Assembly: GCA_902780365.1 (NCBI GenBank)
Contig: CACZFE010000073.1
Coordinates: 1-8,053, forward strand
Reading direction: 5' to 3'
Length of the DNA: 8,053 nucleotides
Source: an uncultured Spirochaetales bacterium
GTDB taxonomy: Bacteria; UBP6; UBA1177
The position numbers and the translations under genes are program-made. Positions 1 to 6,350 of the stretch are shown piece after piece; the stretch's first letter is position 1, and each line of letters begins with the position of its first letter. Under the pieces are notes generated by a model that worked only from the letters and a program-made list of their open reading frames with translations, was not told the origin of the DNA and searched no databases.

Positions 1-1295
1 GCTACATCGTCCATGTAAGCGTTGTCAGCCGGAGAAATGTCGATAATACCGGTTACTTTGCCGCCGAGCTTCTCGATCGTTTTCCAGTATGTGTCGCGCA
101 GGCTTCTGCCGTTTGTGTCGTCGATGTAGGCGATCGCGAAATTCTTTTTTTCCTTCTCGATGGCGTATTTCACGAGGTTTTCCGCTTCAAGGTCCTTTGT
201 CTGGCGGGCATTGAAGAAAAGTGTTTCGGGTTTTGTGCCGAAAGGGATGTATGAGATCACGGGAATTGAATTTTCGCCCGATTTTTCGATGAAACTTTCT
301 GCAAATTCAGGTGCAAGGATAGGTCCGATCACAGCGAAACATTTGATTTCCTTTGCTTTTTTTATTGTTTCATCGACGGTGCTTTCGCTGTCGTATTCCA
401 GAAACTCAGGTTTTATTCCGTTTGTGTCGAATTTTGTCAGATGCCAGTTTATGTAGTTTTTTATAACTTCGTTGTACTTGCTCCACTTGTCGTTTAAGGA
501 GAGGACTACGCATATTTTTTTCCAGTCGGGAACGTAGCTCCTGTCGAATTCGAGTGGGGAAGCAGTTGTGTCTTCCTCAATGATGACGTTACTTTCCTGA
601 GCATTTCCGGCTTCTTCCTGCGCTTTTTGTTCAGCATCTTTGATGATATCTTCAATGGTGTTCTGCGGCATTTCTTCGGCTGCCGGTTCGGATGTTCCGT
701 TCAGCGCGTTATTGAAATCGCGCCTGTTTTCCTCGCTTGCGTTAAGCCATTCGTCAAGTTCGGGCTGAAGGTTCGCTTTTTTCTCTTCATCGAGTTCCTT
801 ATACCATTTAGCCGCCGAATCGAATCTTTTTGAATAGATGTATGCGAAGAAAACGGTCTTCGAAGCGGCAAGTTTCGATTCTTTGTCGAGTTTGAGGTAG
901 ACCGAGAAAACCCATTTCAGCGCGTCGTTGTATTGTTTCTCGTTGAGTGCGGCTTCGCCTGCCATTGTGTGCGTTTTGTTTGTGAACGGGGCGACATTTT
1001 TCAGGTCTTTGAACACTTCGAGCGCCTCTCCGTATTTTTTCTGGCTGTAAAGAGCCGATGCAAGCATGAATTTTATGTGATTTGTCTGCCAGTTCGCCCA
1101 TTCGAGAGCGGCAAGTTCTTTGGAATAAGTTTCGATCTCAGCAAAATTGTTCTCTGATTCAAGCGACTTATACTTTGCTTCGACTTCCTCCCACTCGGGA
1201 TTCGCCGGCGTTTCGTTCGCCTCGATGGTCGAGCAGCCTGCCAGAAACGAAACTGAAAAAATGATCAGAACAAGTGTCAAAAATCTCATTTTCAT
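1..1295 (-). CDS. LpoA/LppC-like lipoprotein: helical (TPR-like) N-domain plus type-1 periplasmic-binding fold (partial, C-terminus off window)
   Basis: The gene reads leftward from ATG at 1295 and stays open for 431 codons to the window edge, so the C-terminus is missing. The start is supported by an AAGGTGAGG ribosome-binding site just upstream. Residues 1-20 are a lipoprotein signal peptide ending in LAGC, with the lipidated Cys at 21 followed by Ser. Residues about 35-195 are helix-rich with TPR-like pairs (for example KKYGEALEVFKDL, KQYNDALKWV, KRFDSAAKWYKEL). Residues 200-245 form a Glu/Gln-rich linker. From about 258 there is a type-1 periplasmic-binding fold: KKICVVLSL, CFAVIGPILAPEFAES, IPVISYIPFG, then NFAIAYIDDTNGRSLRDTYWK and LGGKVTGIIDI. 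This N-TPR/C-binding-fold order is that of E. coli LpoA, which activates penicillin-binding protein 1A from the outer membrane. A lipoprotein receptor for a branched-chain amino-acid-type ABC transporter is the alternative, but such receptors normally lack a TPR region. The architecture is clear; the partner is inferred. Confidence 0.8.
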   Translation of the reverse strand, partial: MKMRFLTLVLIIFSVSFLAGCSTIEANETPANPEWEEVEAKYKSLESENNFAEIETYSKELAALEWANWQTNHIKFMLASALYSQKKYGEALEVFKDLKNVAPFTNKTHTMAGEAALNEKQYNDALKWVFSVYLKLDKESKLAASKTVFFAYIYSKRFDSAAKWYKELDEEKKANLQPELDEWLNASEENRRDFNNALNGTSEPAAEEMPQNTIEDIIKDAEQKAQEEAGNAQESNVIIEEDTTASPLEFDRSYVPDWKKICVVLSLNDKWSKYNEVIKNYINWHLTKFDTNGIKPEFLEYDSESTVDETIKKAKEIKCFAVIGPILAPEFAESFIEKSGENSIPVISYIPFGTKPETLFFNARQTKDLEAENLVKYAIEKEKKNFAIAYIDDTNGRSLRDTYWKTIEKLGGKVTGIIDISPADNAYMDDV

Positions 1296-1307
1296 AGGTC
1301 ACCTCAC

Positions 1308-1329
1308 CTTAAAAACGCGGTATTTTAAG
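1308..1329. promoter_or_regulatory. Perfect 7-bp inverted repeat overlapping the LpoA-like gene's -10
   Basis: CTTAAAA (1308-1314) and TTTTAAG (1323-1329) are exact reverse complements separated by 8 bp (centre of the spacer about 1318.5). The element covers the proposed minus-strand -10 and start region, so a dimeric repressor site is possible. The arms are A/T only apart from the outer C/G pair, so chance similarity is a real alternative. It is too weak and badly placed to be a terminator. Confidence 0.35.
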
Positions 1330-1349
1330 AAAAAACGGCAAATAATCAA
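1322..1349 (-). promoter_or_regulatory. Candidate sigma70-type promoter for the LpoA-like gene
   Basis: On the minus strand a -35 TTGATT (1349-1344) is separated by 16 bp from a -10 TAAAAT (1327-1322). This places the likely transcription start near 1315, about 20 nt before the ATG at 1295. The -10 overlaps a perfect inverted repeat (1308-1329). The assignment comes from motif and spacing by eye only. Confidence 0.45.
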
Positions 1350-1382
1350 GTGATTTTTCCATACTGGCGGTGTCCTCAAAAG

Positions 1383-1410
1383 TTGTTTTTAATGCGGAAA
1401 TCTTTAGAAT
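1383..1410 (+). promoter_or_regulatory. Candidate sigma70-type promoter for the IgGFc-like lipoprotein gene
   Basis: TTGTTT (1383-1388) is followed after 16 bp by TAGAAT (1405-1410), which matches five of six bases of the -10 consensus. The predicted start near 1417 gives a leader of about 30 nt containing the GAGG ribosome-binding site at 1437-1440. It lies back to back with the promoter proposed for the LpoA-like gene. Confidence 0.4.
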
Positions 1411-1447
1411 GGCGCGTTGGTTTGTTGGTAAACAGCGAGGTGAGTCA

Positions 1448-3400
1448 ATGAAAAAGGCAAACGTTTTCTTATTTATTTTTATTCTAATGTTTGCATTCGC
1501 GGGATGCACGGCATCGGACGATGACGAAGAAGAAATTGTTCTTCCCGACGGAGAGAATAATGAGCTCCCTGACGGCGGAAATCAGGAAACAGGGGATTCG
1601 GAGAATGATCCCGGTAATGACGGTGACAGCACGATTCCTGATGCTGATGCAGATACGGACAACGGAAATCAGGAACAGCCGGATGAAGAGCAGCCGCCTG
1701 TTCCCACGAACTGTGTCCCGGGAATGAAAGTATGCGACTCAAGTGATCCGAACAGCGTTTTCCAGTGCAAGGATGACGGTTCGGCTGTCGATCCTACGCC
1801 GGTAGAAAAGTGCGGCGAAGGCAAGACCTGCGTTTACGGAAAATGTGAGGCTGATGCCTGCTCTTTGGCCGGAGTAAGTTATCTCGGCTGCGATTTCTAT
1901 ACCGCGAAACTCTATAACGGCAGAAAAAACGAAAAAATCACGAGCAAGGATTCTTTTTCGGTAGCTCTCGCCAATTCGAATCCCGATAAAACCGCGACGA
2001 TAGAGTTCTTCAAGACTCTGGAAGACGGAACTGAGGTGAAAATCGAGAATTTCGAATACTGCTACAAAGTCACGAAGTCATTTCTGGGTATGGAATATGA
2101 CGACATGGAGTGCAAAGACCATGATTCCTCTTTCGTAATCACGGTGAACCCGAAGGAAACGATAGTAGTTACGCCGAAAAAAGAGGACAGGATGCTCATC
2201 GGAACGGCCGCAAGTTTCCTCAGTTACCACATAAAATCGGATCTTCCGATAATCGTCTATCAGTTCAACCCGTTCTACAACCTTCATTCGAACGACGCTT
2301 CGCTTGTCCTTCCTTCGACAAAGCTCGGGTCGGACTACATCATTGCAAGTTACCCTGACGAAACCAATGTTGACGGCGACGGACCGGGGTTTTTCACGAT
2401 CATCGGGGCTTACGATATGCCGGTCGAGCTTGAAATCACACCGACTGCCGATATCGCGCCTGCCGGAAAGATTCCCGGAACTGCAAAAGGTGTTCCGATG
2501 ACGGTCGAAATCACGCGCGGCGAGGTTCTTAACATCATTACTACTACAGGAAATGCCGATTTTACCGGCACAAAAATATCGTGCAAAAACCCGTATTCGA
2601 AGTGCGCTCCTGTCGCAGTTTTCGGTGGCCACGGATGCGCTGACATCCCGAAAGACAGAGGTTACTGCGACCATCTTGAACACCAGCTCCTTCCGGTCGA
2701 CCGCTGGGGAACGCGCTATGCCGTCGTCAAAACGAAACCTCGAAGCTATGCCCGCGATTTTGTCAGAGTCGTAGCGGCGGAAGACGGAACGAACATATCG
2801 ATCAAAATAAAGGACGAGGAATACACAAGCGGCACGGAGAAGAATATCACGCTCAATTCAGGCGAGTTTTATGAATACGAACTCAACCATCTTGACGAGG
2901 GCGGAAGCTGGTTCACTTCCGGTACGTCGTTCGTCGAAGCGGATAAACCTGTTCAGGTCACGCAGTATTTAAGCGGTTCCGAGGACATCAGCTCAGACTG
3001 CCGCGATGACAGCCCCGGTTCATCGCACTCCTACTGTTTTGGTGACCCCGCAATGACAATAATTCCGCCGGTCGAGCAGTTCAGGAACGAATATTACTTC
3101 TTCGCATATTCGGTCGAAGACACGGAAACTGACGGCGGAAACGCGAATTTCGTCGAAGTTATCACAGATCCCGGAGTCGAGATACTGCTTGACGGAGAAA
3201 CACCGACACCTGCGATGGACGGTGAGATGCAGGGCGCAGTCTACGGCAGCGACAAAGTCTACTACATTTTCGAACTTGATTCGTGGTTCATGCGCCACCA
3301 CCTGACCTGTTCCGATTCATGCGGGATCCTCGTCTACGGCTGGGGAATGGATGTAAGCTACATGTATCCCGGCGGACTTGACCTCAAGATGCTGAAATAA
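1448..3400 (+). CDS. Surface lipoprotein with IgGFc-binding-protein N-terminal-type domain
   Basis: This is a 650-residue protein. The ATG at 1448 is chosen because it follows GAGG by seven bases and opens directly into a lipoprotein signal peptide (MKKANVFLFIF...) with lipobox FAGC and lipidated Cys 20. An in-frame ATG at 1370 would add 26 residues ahead of the signal and is rejected. Residues 23-85 are an acidic, Pro/Gly/Asn-rich linker with VLPDG and LPDGG motifs. Residues 89-138 form a small seven-cysteine module (CVPGMKVC to KCEADAC). Residues about 140-648 match the IgGFc-binding N-terminal family seen in many Myxococcota proteins: SDLPIIVYQFNP (264), NDASLVLPSTKLGSDYIIA (282), EHQLLPVDRWGTRY (411), FVRVVAAEDGT (438), GDPAMTIIPPVEQF (532) and VYGWGMDVSYMYPGGLDL (629). 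The family name comes from a mucus-associated animal protein; binding IgG is not implied here. It probably sits on the outer membrane and mediates contact or adhesion, but the ligand is unknown. Family assignment is by recognised motifs. Confidence 0.85.
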   Translation: MKKANVFLFIFILMFAFAGCTASDDDEEEIVLPDGENNELPDGGNQETGDSENDPGNDGDSTIPDADADTDNGNQEQPDEEQPPVPTNCVPGMKVCDSSDPNSVFQCKDDGSAVDPTPVEKCGEGKTCVYGKCEADACSLAGVSYLGCDFYTAKLYNGRKNEKITSKDSFSVALANSNPDKTATIEFFKTLEDGTEVKIENFEYCYKVTKSFLGMEYDDMECKDHDSSFVITVNPKETIVVTPKKEDRMLIGTAASFLSYHIKSDLPIIVYQFNPFYNLHSNDASLVLPSTKLGSDYIIASYPDETNVDGDGPGFFTIIGAYDMPVELEITPTADIAPAGKIPGTAKGVPMTVEITRGEVLNIITTTGNADFTGTKISCKNPYSKCAPVAVFGGHGCADIPKDRGYCDHLEHQLLPVDRWGTRYAVVKTKPRSYARDFVRVVAAEDGTNISIKIKDEEYTSGTEKNITLNSGEFYEYELNHLDEGGSWFTSGTSFVEADKPVQVTQYLSGSEDISSDCRDDSPGSSHSYCFGDPAMTIIPPVEQFRNEYYFFAYSVEDTETDGGNANFVEVITDPGVEILLDGETPTPAMDGEMQGAVYGSDKVYYIFELDSWFMRHHLTCSDSCGILVYGWGMDVSYMYPGGLDLKMLK

Positions 3401-3423
3401 GCCGAATTTATTGAATTTTTTTC

Positions 3424-3451
3424 TTTCTTTTTGCCCGGATATCACTATAAT
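3424..3451 (+). promoter_or_regulatory. Candidate promoter with perfect TATAAT in the 85-bp gap before the EGF/Lcl lipoprotein gene
   Basis: TATAAT occurs at 3446-3451. The best-spaced -35 is only TTTCTT (3424-3429, 16-bp spacer), a poor match. Transcription would start near 3458 and include the GTGAGG ribosome-binding region at 3475-3480. No terminator hairpin follows the upstream gene, so the second lipoprotein gene could be read both from this site and by read-through. Confidence 0.4.
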
Positions 3452-3485
3452 ATCGCCGTTTTTGTTTAATTTTCGTGAGGTTTTC

Positions 3486-6350
3486 ATGAAAACTCTTCTT
3501 TCCATCATGCTGATTTTCCTTTTTATTTCGTGCAGCGGCGGTTCAAAAACGCCAGTTGACGACGATTCCGCAGCGGTTTTGCCGGACGGCGATGATGATA
3601 TTCTTGATGATGAAGAATTTGAAGACGAAGACGAAGACGACGATGACGAGCCTGACACAAAGCCTGACAAGGATTCGGACAAACCTGAAAACGATGAGGA
3701 TGCCGATTCGGATCCGTGCGATCCCAACCCTTGCACGGCAATGGGAATGGGCGGTTCGACAGGGGTATGCAGGGTCGAAGCAAACGGCAAATATTCCTGC
3801 GAATGTAAAGAAAATTATGAATGGGACGGTAAGAGATACTGTACCGGCAAAACCAGAACGGAAGAGTGCACGGGGCTTCCTGAGCACGGATACTGGGTCT
3901 TGGATAAATCAAGCATAACGCAGCAGTGGAGAGGAAGTGACGAGGGTTGGTGGCCGGATGCTGTCGGAAAGTACAGCTGGAGGATCCCGTATGAATCATC
4001 CTGTTATTTCCGCTGCAAAAAAACTTACTTCTGGAACGGGGAAGACTGTGTCAACCTATGCAACGCAGAACCGTGCAAGGATGTTCCTCATTCTGACGGC
4101 GTGTGTTCCTCTGTCGGAGCTGCGCTTTACACCTGCGGCTGCGAGGAAGGCTACTACTGGTGGGGCGAAAGACTTGGCTGCATAGCGCGGAAACCCGCTT
4201 TGGGAAATATCTGCGCAGGGCAGAACGAGTGCTATGACGATTACTACGAAATAGAGTGCCCGACCGATCCCGACGCAGACTTCTTCGGTCAGGAGGCGCA
4301 CTACGCAAAACTCGGCGTCTGCTCTCCGCTCGACATTACTCTCGATAACTCGAATGCGGAAGAACCTCTCATCATAAACAGAAACACCGGACTTATGTGG
4401 CAGAAGAATATCGAGGAAGCGAATTTCAGCTGGGAAGAGGCTGATTCCCACTGCGAAGAACTCGTCTATGCCGGATACGACGACTGGCGGCTTCCTTCTG
4501 TTCATGAACTGATGTCGATAGTAGTAAGCAACAAATACCAGTATGATTACAACATGATCTTCTTCAGGTATTTCAAAGAGCTTGAAGAGCAGTATCTCCA
4601 TGACGAAACCATGTTTTGGACATCCGATAAAGGGTTCAAAATCAATTTACACGAAAATATGGTACGCAAAAATACATCAGGGTATATCCATACAGCGATA
4701 TGTGTCCGCGGCGAAAAACTGCCCGGTCCTGAATTCGAGGTCTCCGAGATAAACGGCGACAAAGTCGTGACTGAATTGACGACAGGAATCATGTGGCAGA
4801 AGAGCATGGAAGGGAAAGTGCGGTGGGAGAACGCCCTTTATAAATGCGAGCATCTTGTCTATGCGGGATACAGCGACTGGAGGCTGCCGCTTAGAAACGA
4901 GCTGCTTTCGCTCATGAACTACGAAAAGTCAAGCCCTGCTACCGATTATCCTGGTATGGAGAGTTCGTCAAAAGACTCGATCGTTTTTTCAGGAACAAAC
5001 AACGGTTTCAAGATCCATGATACAGTGGATATTTTCGGAAAGGAGAGCTATCTGGCGTGCTCGGCTGATTTCAGTGACGGAACGATCTCTCCCGTTTCGA
5101 AATACATAAAGCAGGACTATATCGAGTATTATGATTTTCCGCTTTATTGCGTCCGCTCCGATATCTGTCCCGCCGGCAAGTTCCTGCACGGCCTGGAATG
5201 TCTCGACGATCCGTGCGGTTCCGCTTCATGCGAAGTCGAAAACTCGACTGGAGTCTGTGTTCCGAAGACCGAATCGGCGTATGAATGCCAGTGTCTTGAC
5301 GGATTTTTCTGGAACGGAAGCAAATGCGTTAACCCGTGCGACACCGATCCGTGCTCAAAAATCGCGAATTCCGACAAAAACTGCACCGCCGTGAACGCAG
5401 ATCTTTACTACTGCGGATGCGCTGAAGGCTACACGTGGGAAAACGGCAAGTGCGATACCTTCGCTACGAACGTCAAAACTGTCGGAAGCATCTGCACAGG
5501 GCTGGATAAATGCTACAGTACCGAAGAAGAGATAGAGTGCTCCGGAATAAAGTCCAAGCCTTTCGCGGGTCAGGACGCGTTTTACGCTTCTATGGGCAAA
5601 TGTGCTCAGCATGATTACTCTATAAAAACTGCCGCGGATCAGAATATCATAGTTGACAACAACACGAAACTTGAGTGGCAGCAGACATATCCGCAGAAGG
5701 CACTCCCGTGGAACGAAGCCTATGCTTACTGCGATTCTCTTGAATACGGCGGAAAGAGCGATTGGCGTCTTCCGGTACCGCATGAAATGATGACGTTGGT
5801 TGATTATGCTTACGATTATCCTATGGTGGATCAGACTTATTTTACCGATATTCCGGGAGTTCATCCCGGACGGAGTTTCTGGACGGACGACGTCAAGATC
5901 ATCAACTTTTACAGTGACGGCTGGGTCTACAGCTATCCTTCAAAAGACGATATCTATTTCGTGATGTGTGTCAGAGGCAAAAAACTTCCGAAAGCACGCC
6001 TTGAGGTTTCGACCGTAGGCAACGACAAAATCGCGAAAGATTCTTCCACCGGACTTACATGGACTTTGCGGGATCACTCCGCCGATGAATGGGAGGAAGC
6101 CCTTTCATACTGCATGAACCTCACTTACGCAGGAAAGATAGGGTGGAGACTTCCGAACAAAAACGAGCTTGTTTCGCTTGTAAACTTCGGTGAGGCCGCT
6201 CCGATCGAGTTTTACGGTCTTTGGACAGACTGCTGGTCCTCGACATCATCGACAGGCAACGCCGCAATGGTCAGCCTGAACGGGAATTTGGAATATGTCG
6301 GAAAAACCGATAGAGGCTATTCTGTCATCTGTGTCGGAAATTTTGATTAA
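3486..6350 (+). CDS. Large surface lipoprotein with duplicated EGF-like and Lcl/DUF1566 domains
   Basis: This is a 954-residue protein. The ATG at 3486 follows GTGAGG and opens into a signal peptide with lipobox FISC, lipidated Cys 16. An upstream in-frame ATG at 3411 is rejected because it would bury the signal. Residues 25-76 are an extreme Asp/Glu tract, again with VLPDG. Next come: EGF-like 1 (77-119); an unassigned Trp/Cys module (124-188); EGF-like 2 (191-232); a four-Cys module (243-279); Lcl/DUF1566 domains 1 and 2 (about 283-408, 417-557); EGF-like 3 and 4 (575-614, 617-656); a second four-Cys module (670-706); and Lcl domains 3 and 4 (about 715-830, 840-951). Each Lcl unit has the TGLMWQ-type start, a YAGYxDWRLP-type motif and, near its end, a Cys-Val (CVRG, CVRS or CVGN). 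Lcl is the C-terminal domain of the Legionella collagen-like adhesin, so a surface adhesion role is likely but unproven. The many paired cysteines imply an oxidising, extracytoplasmic location. The gene ends in a 4-bp overlap with the convergent dGTPase gene. Confidence 0.88.
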   Translation: MKTLLSIMLIFLFISCSGGSKTPVDDDSAAVLPDGDDDILDDEEFEDEDEDDDDEPDTKPDKDSDKPENDEDADSDPCDPNPCTAMGMGGSTGVCRVEANGKYSCECKENYEWDGKRYCTGKTRTEECTGLPEHGYWVLDKSSITQQWRGSDEGWWPDAVGKYSWRIPYESSCYFRCKKTYFWNGEDCVNLCNAEPCKDVPHSDGVCSSVGAALYTCGCEEGYYWWGERLGCIARKPALGNICAGQNECYDDYYEIECPTDPDADFFGQEAHYAKLGVCSPLDITLDNSNAEEPLIINRNTGLMWQKNIEEANFSWEEADSHCEELVYAGYDDWRLPSVHELMSIVVSNKYQYDYNMIFFRYFKELEEQYLHDETMFWTSDKGFKINLHENMVRKNTSGYIHTAICVRGEKLPGPEFEVSEINGDKVVTELTTGIMWQKSMEGKVRWENALYKCEHLVYAGYSDWRLPLRNELLSLMNYEKSSPATDYPGMESSSKDSIVFSGTNNGFKIHDTVDIFGKESYLACSADFSDGTISPVSKYIKQDYIEYYDFPLYCVRSDICPAGKFLHGLECLDDPCGSASCEVENSTGVCVPKTESAYECQCLDGFFWNGSKCVNPCDTDPCSKIANSDKNCTAVNADLYYCGCAEGYTWENGKCDTFATNVKTVGSICTGLDKCYSTEEEIECSGIKSKPFAGQDAFYASMGKCAQHDYSIKTAADQNIIVDNNTKLEWQQTYPQKALPWNEAYAYCDSLEYGGKSDWRLPVPHEMMTLVDYAYDYPMVDQTYFTDIPGVHPGRSFWTDDVKIINFYSDGWVYSYPSKDDIYFVMCVRGKKLPKARLEVSTVGNDKIAKDSSTGLTWTLRDHSADEWEEALSYCMNLTYAGKIGWRLPNKNELVSLVNFGEAAPIEFYGLWTDCWSSTSSTGNAAMVSLNGNLEYVGKTDRGYSVICVGNFD
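3714..5156 (+). repeat. First copy of the duplicated EGF-EGF-4Cys-Lcl-Lcl block (protein level)
   Basis: Residues 77-557 of the large lipoprotein contain EGF-like 1, an inserted Trp/Cys module, EGF-like 2, a CAGQNECY four-Cys module and two Lcl domains. The same order without the insert recurs at 5208-6338. Matched landmarks include TGLMWQ/TGIMWQ, DDWRLP/SDWRLP and FFGQEAHYAKLGVC. The copies are clearly diverged, so this is an old duplication visible in protein rather than a recent DNA repeat. Confidence 0.75.
5208..6338 (+). repeat. Second copy of the duplicated EGF-EGF-4Cys-Lcl-Lcl block (protein level)
   Basis: Residues 575-951 hold EGF-like 3 and 4, a CTGLDKCY four-Cys module with PFAGQDAFYASMGKC, and Lcl domains 3 and 4 (SDWRLP, then IGWRLP). 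It aligns with the block at 3714-5156 but lacks the Trp/Cys module between the two EGF-like units. Lcl 4 is the shortest unit and starts TGLTWT rather than TGLMWQ. Confidence 0.75.

Noticed and set aside
160..456. 98-codon plus-strand open frame near the left edge
   Set aside because: It is antisense to the LpoA-like gene, whose reading frame is open for 431 codons with recognisable domains.
1370..1447. Extended start of the IgGFc-like gene at ATG 1370
   Set aside because: It would place 26 residues ahead of a clean lipoprotein signal peptide, has no good ribosome-binding site, and overlaps the predicted promoter. ATG 1448 has GAGG at ideal spacing.
2078..2683. 201-codon minus-strand open frame inside the IgGFc-like gene
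   Set aside because: It lies wholly within a well-supported gene on the other strand, resembles no family I recognise, and has no supported start. It is a by-product of codon bias.
3396..3419. AATAA/TTATT hairpin followed by a T-run as a terminator of the IgGFc-like gene
   Set aside because: The stem has only five A-T pairs and no GC, too weak for intrinsic termination; the T-run is a general feature of this AT-rich gap.
3411..3485. Extended start of the EGF/Lcl gene at ATG 3411
   Set aside because: It adds 25 residues before the lipoprotein signal and lies upstream of the TATAAT. ATG 3486 follows GTGAGG and directly begins the signal peptide.
3317..3790. Minus-strand open frame with a poly-Ser stretch
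   Set aside because: The serine run is the complement of the GAN acidic tract on the plus strand. It spans the gap and both flanking genes and is an antisense shadow.
3523..3999. 158-codon minus-strand open frame with Arg/His/Leu-rich composition
   Set aside because: It is antisense to the acidic stalk and first EGF-like unit; composition reflects the opposing codons and there is no ribosome-binding site or known domain.
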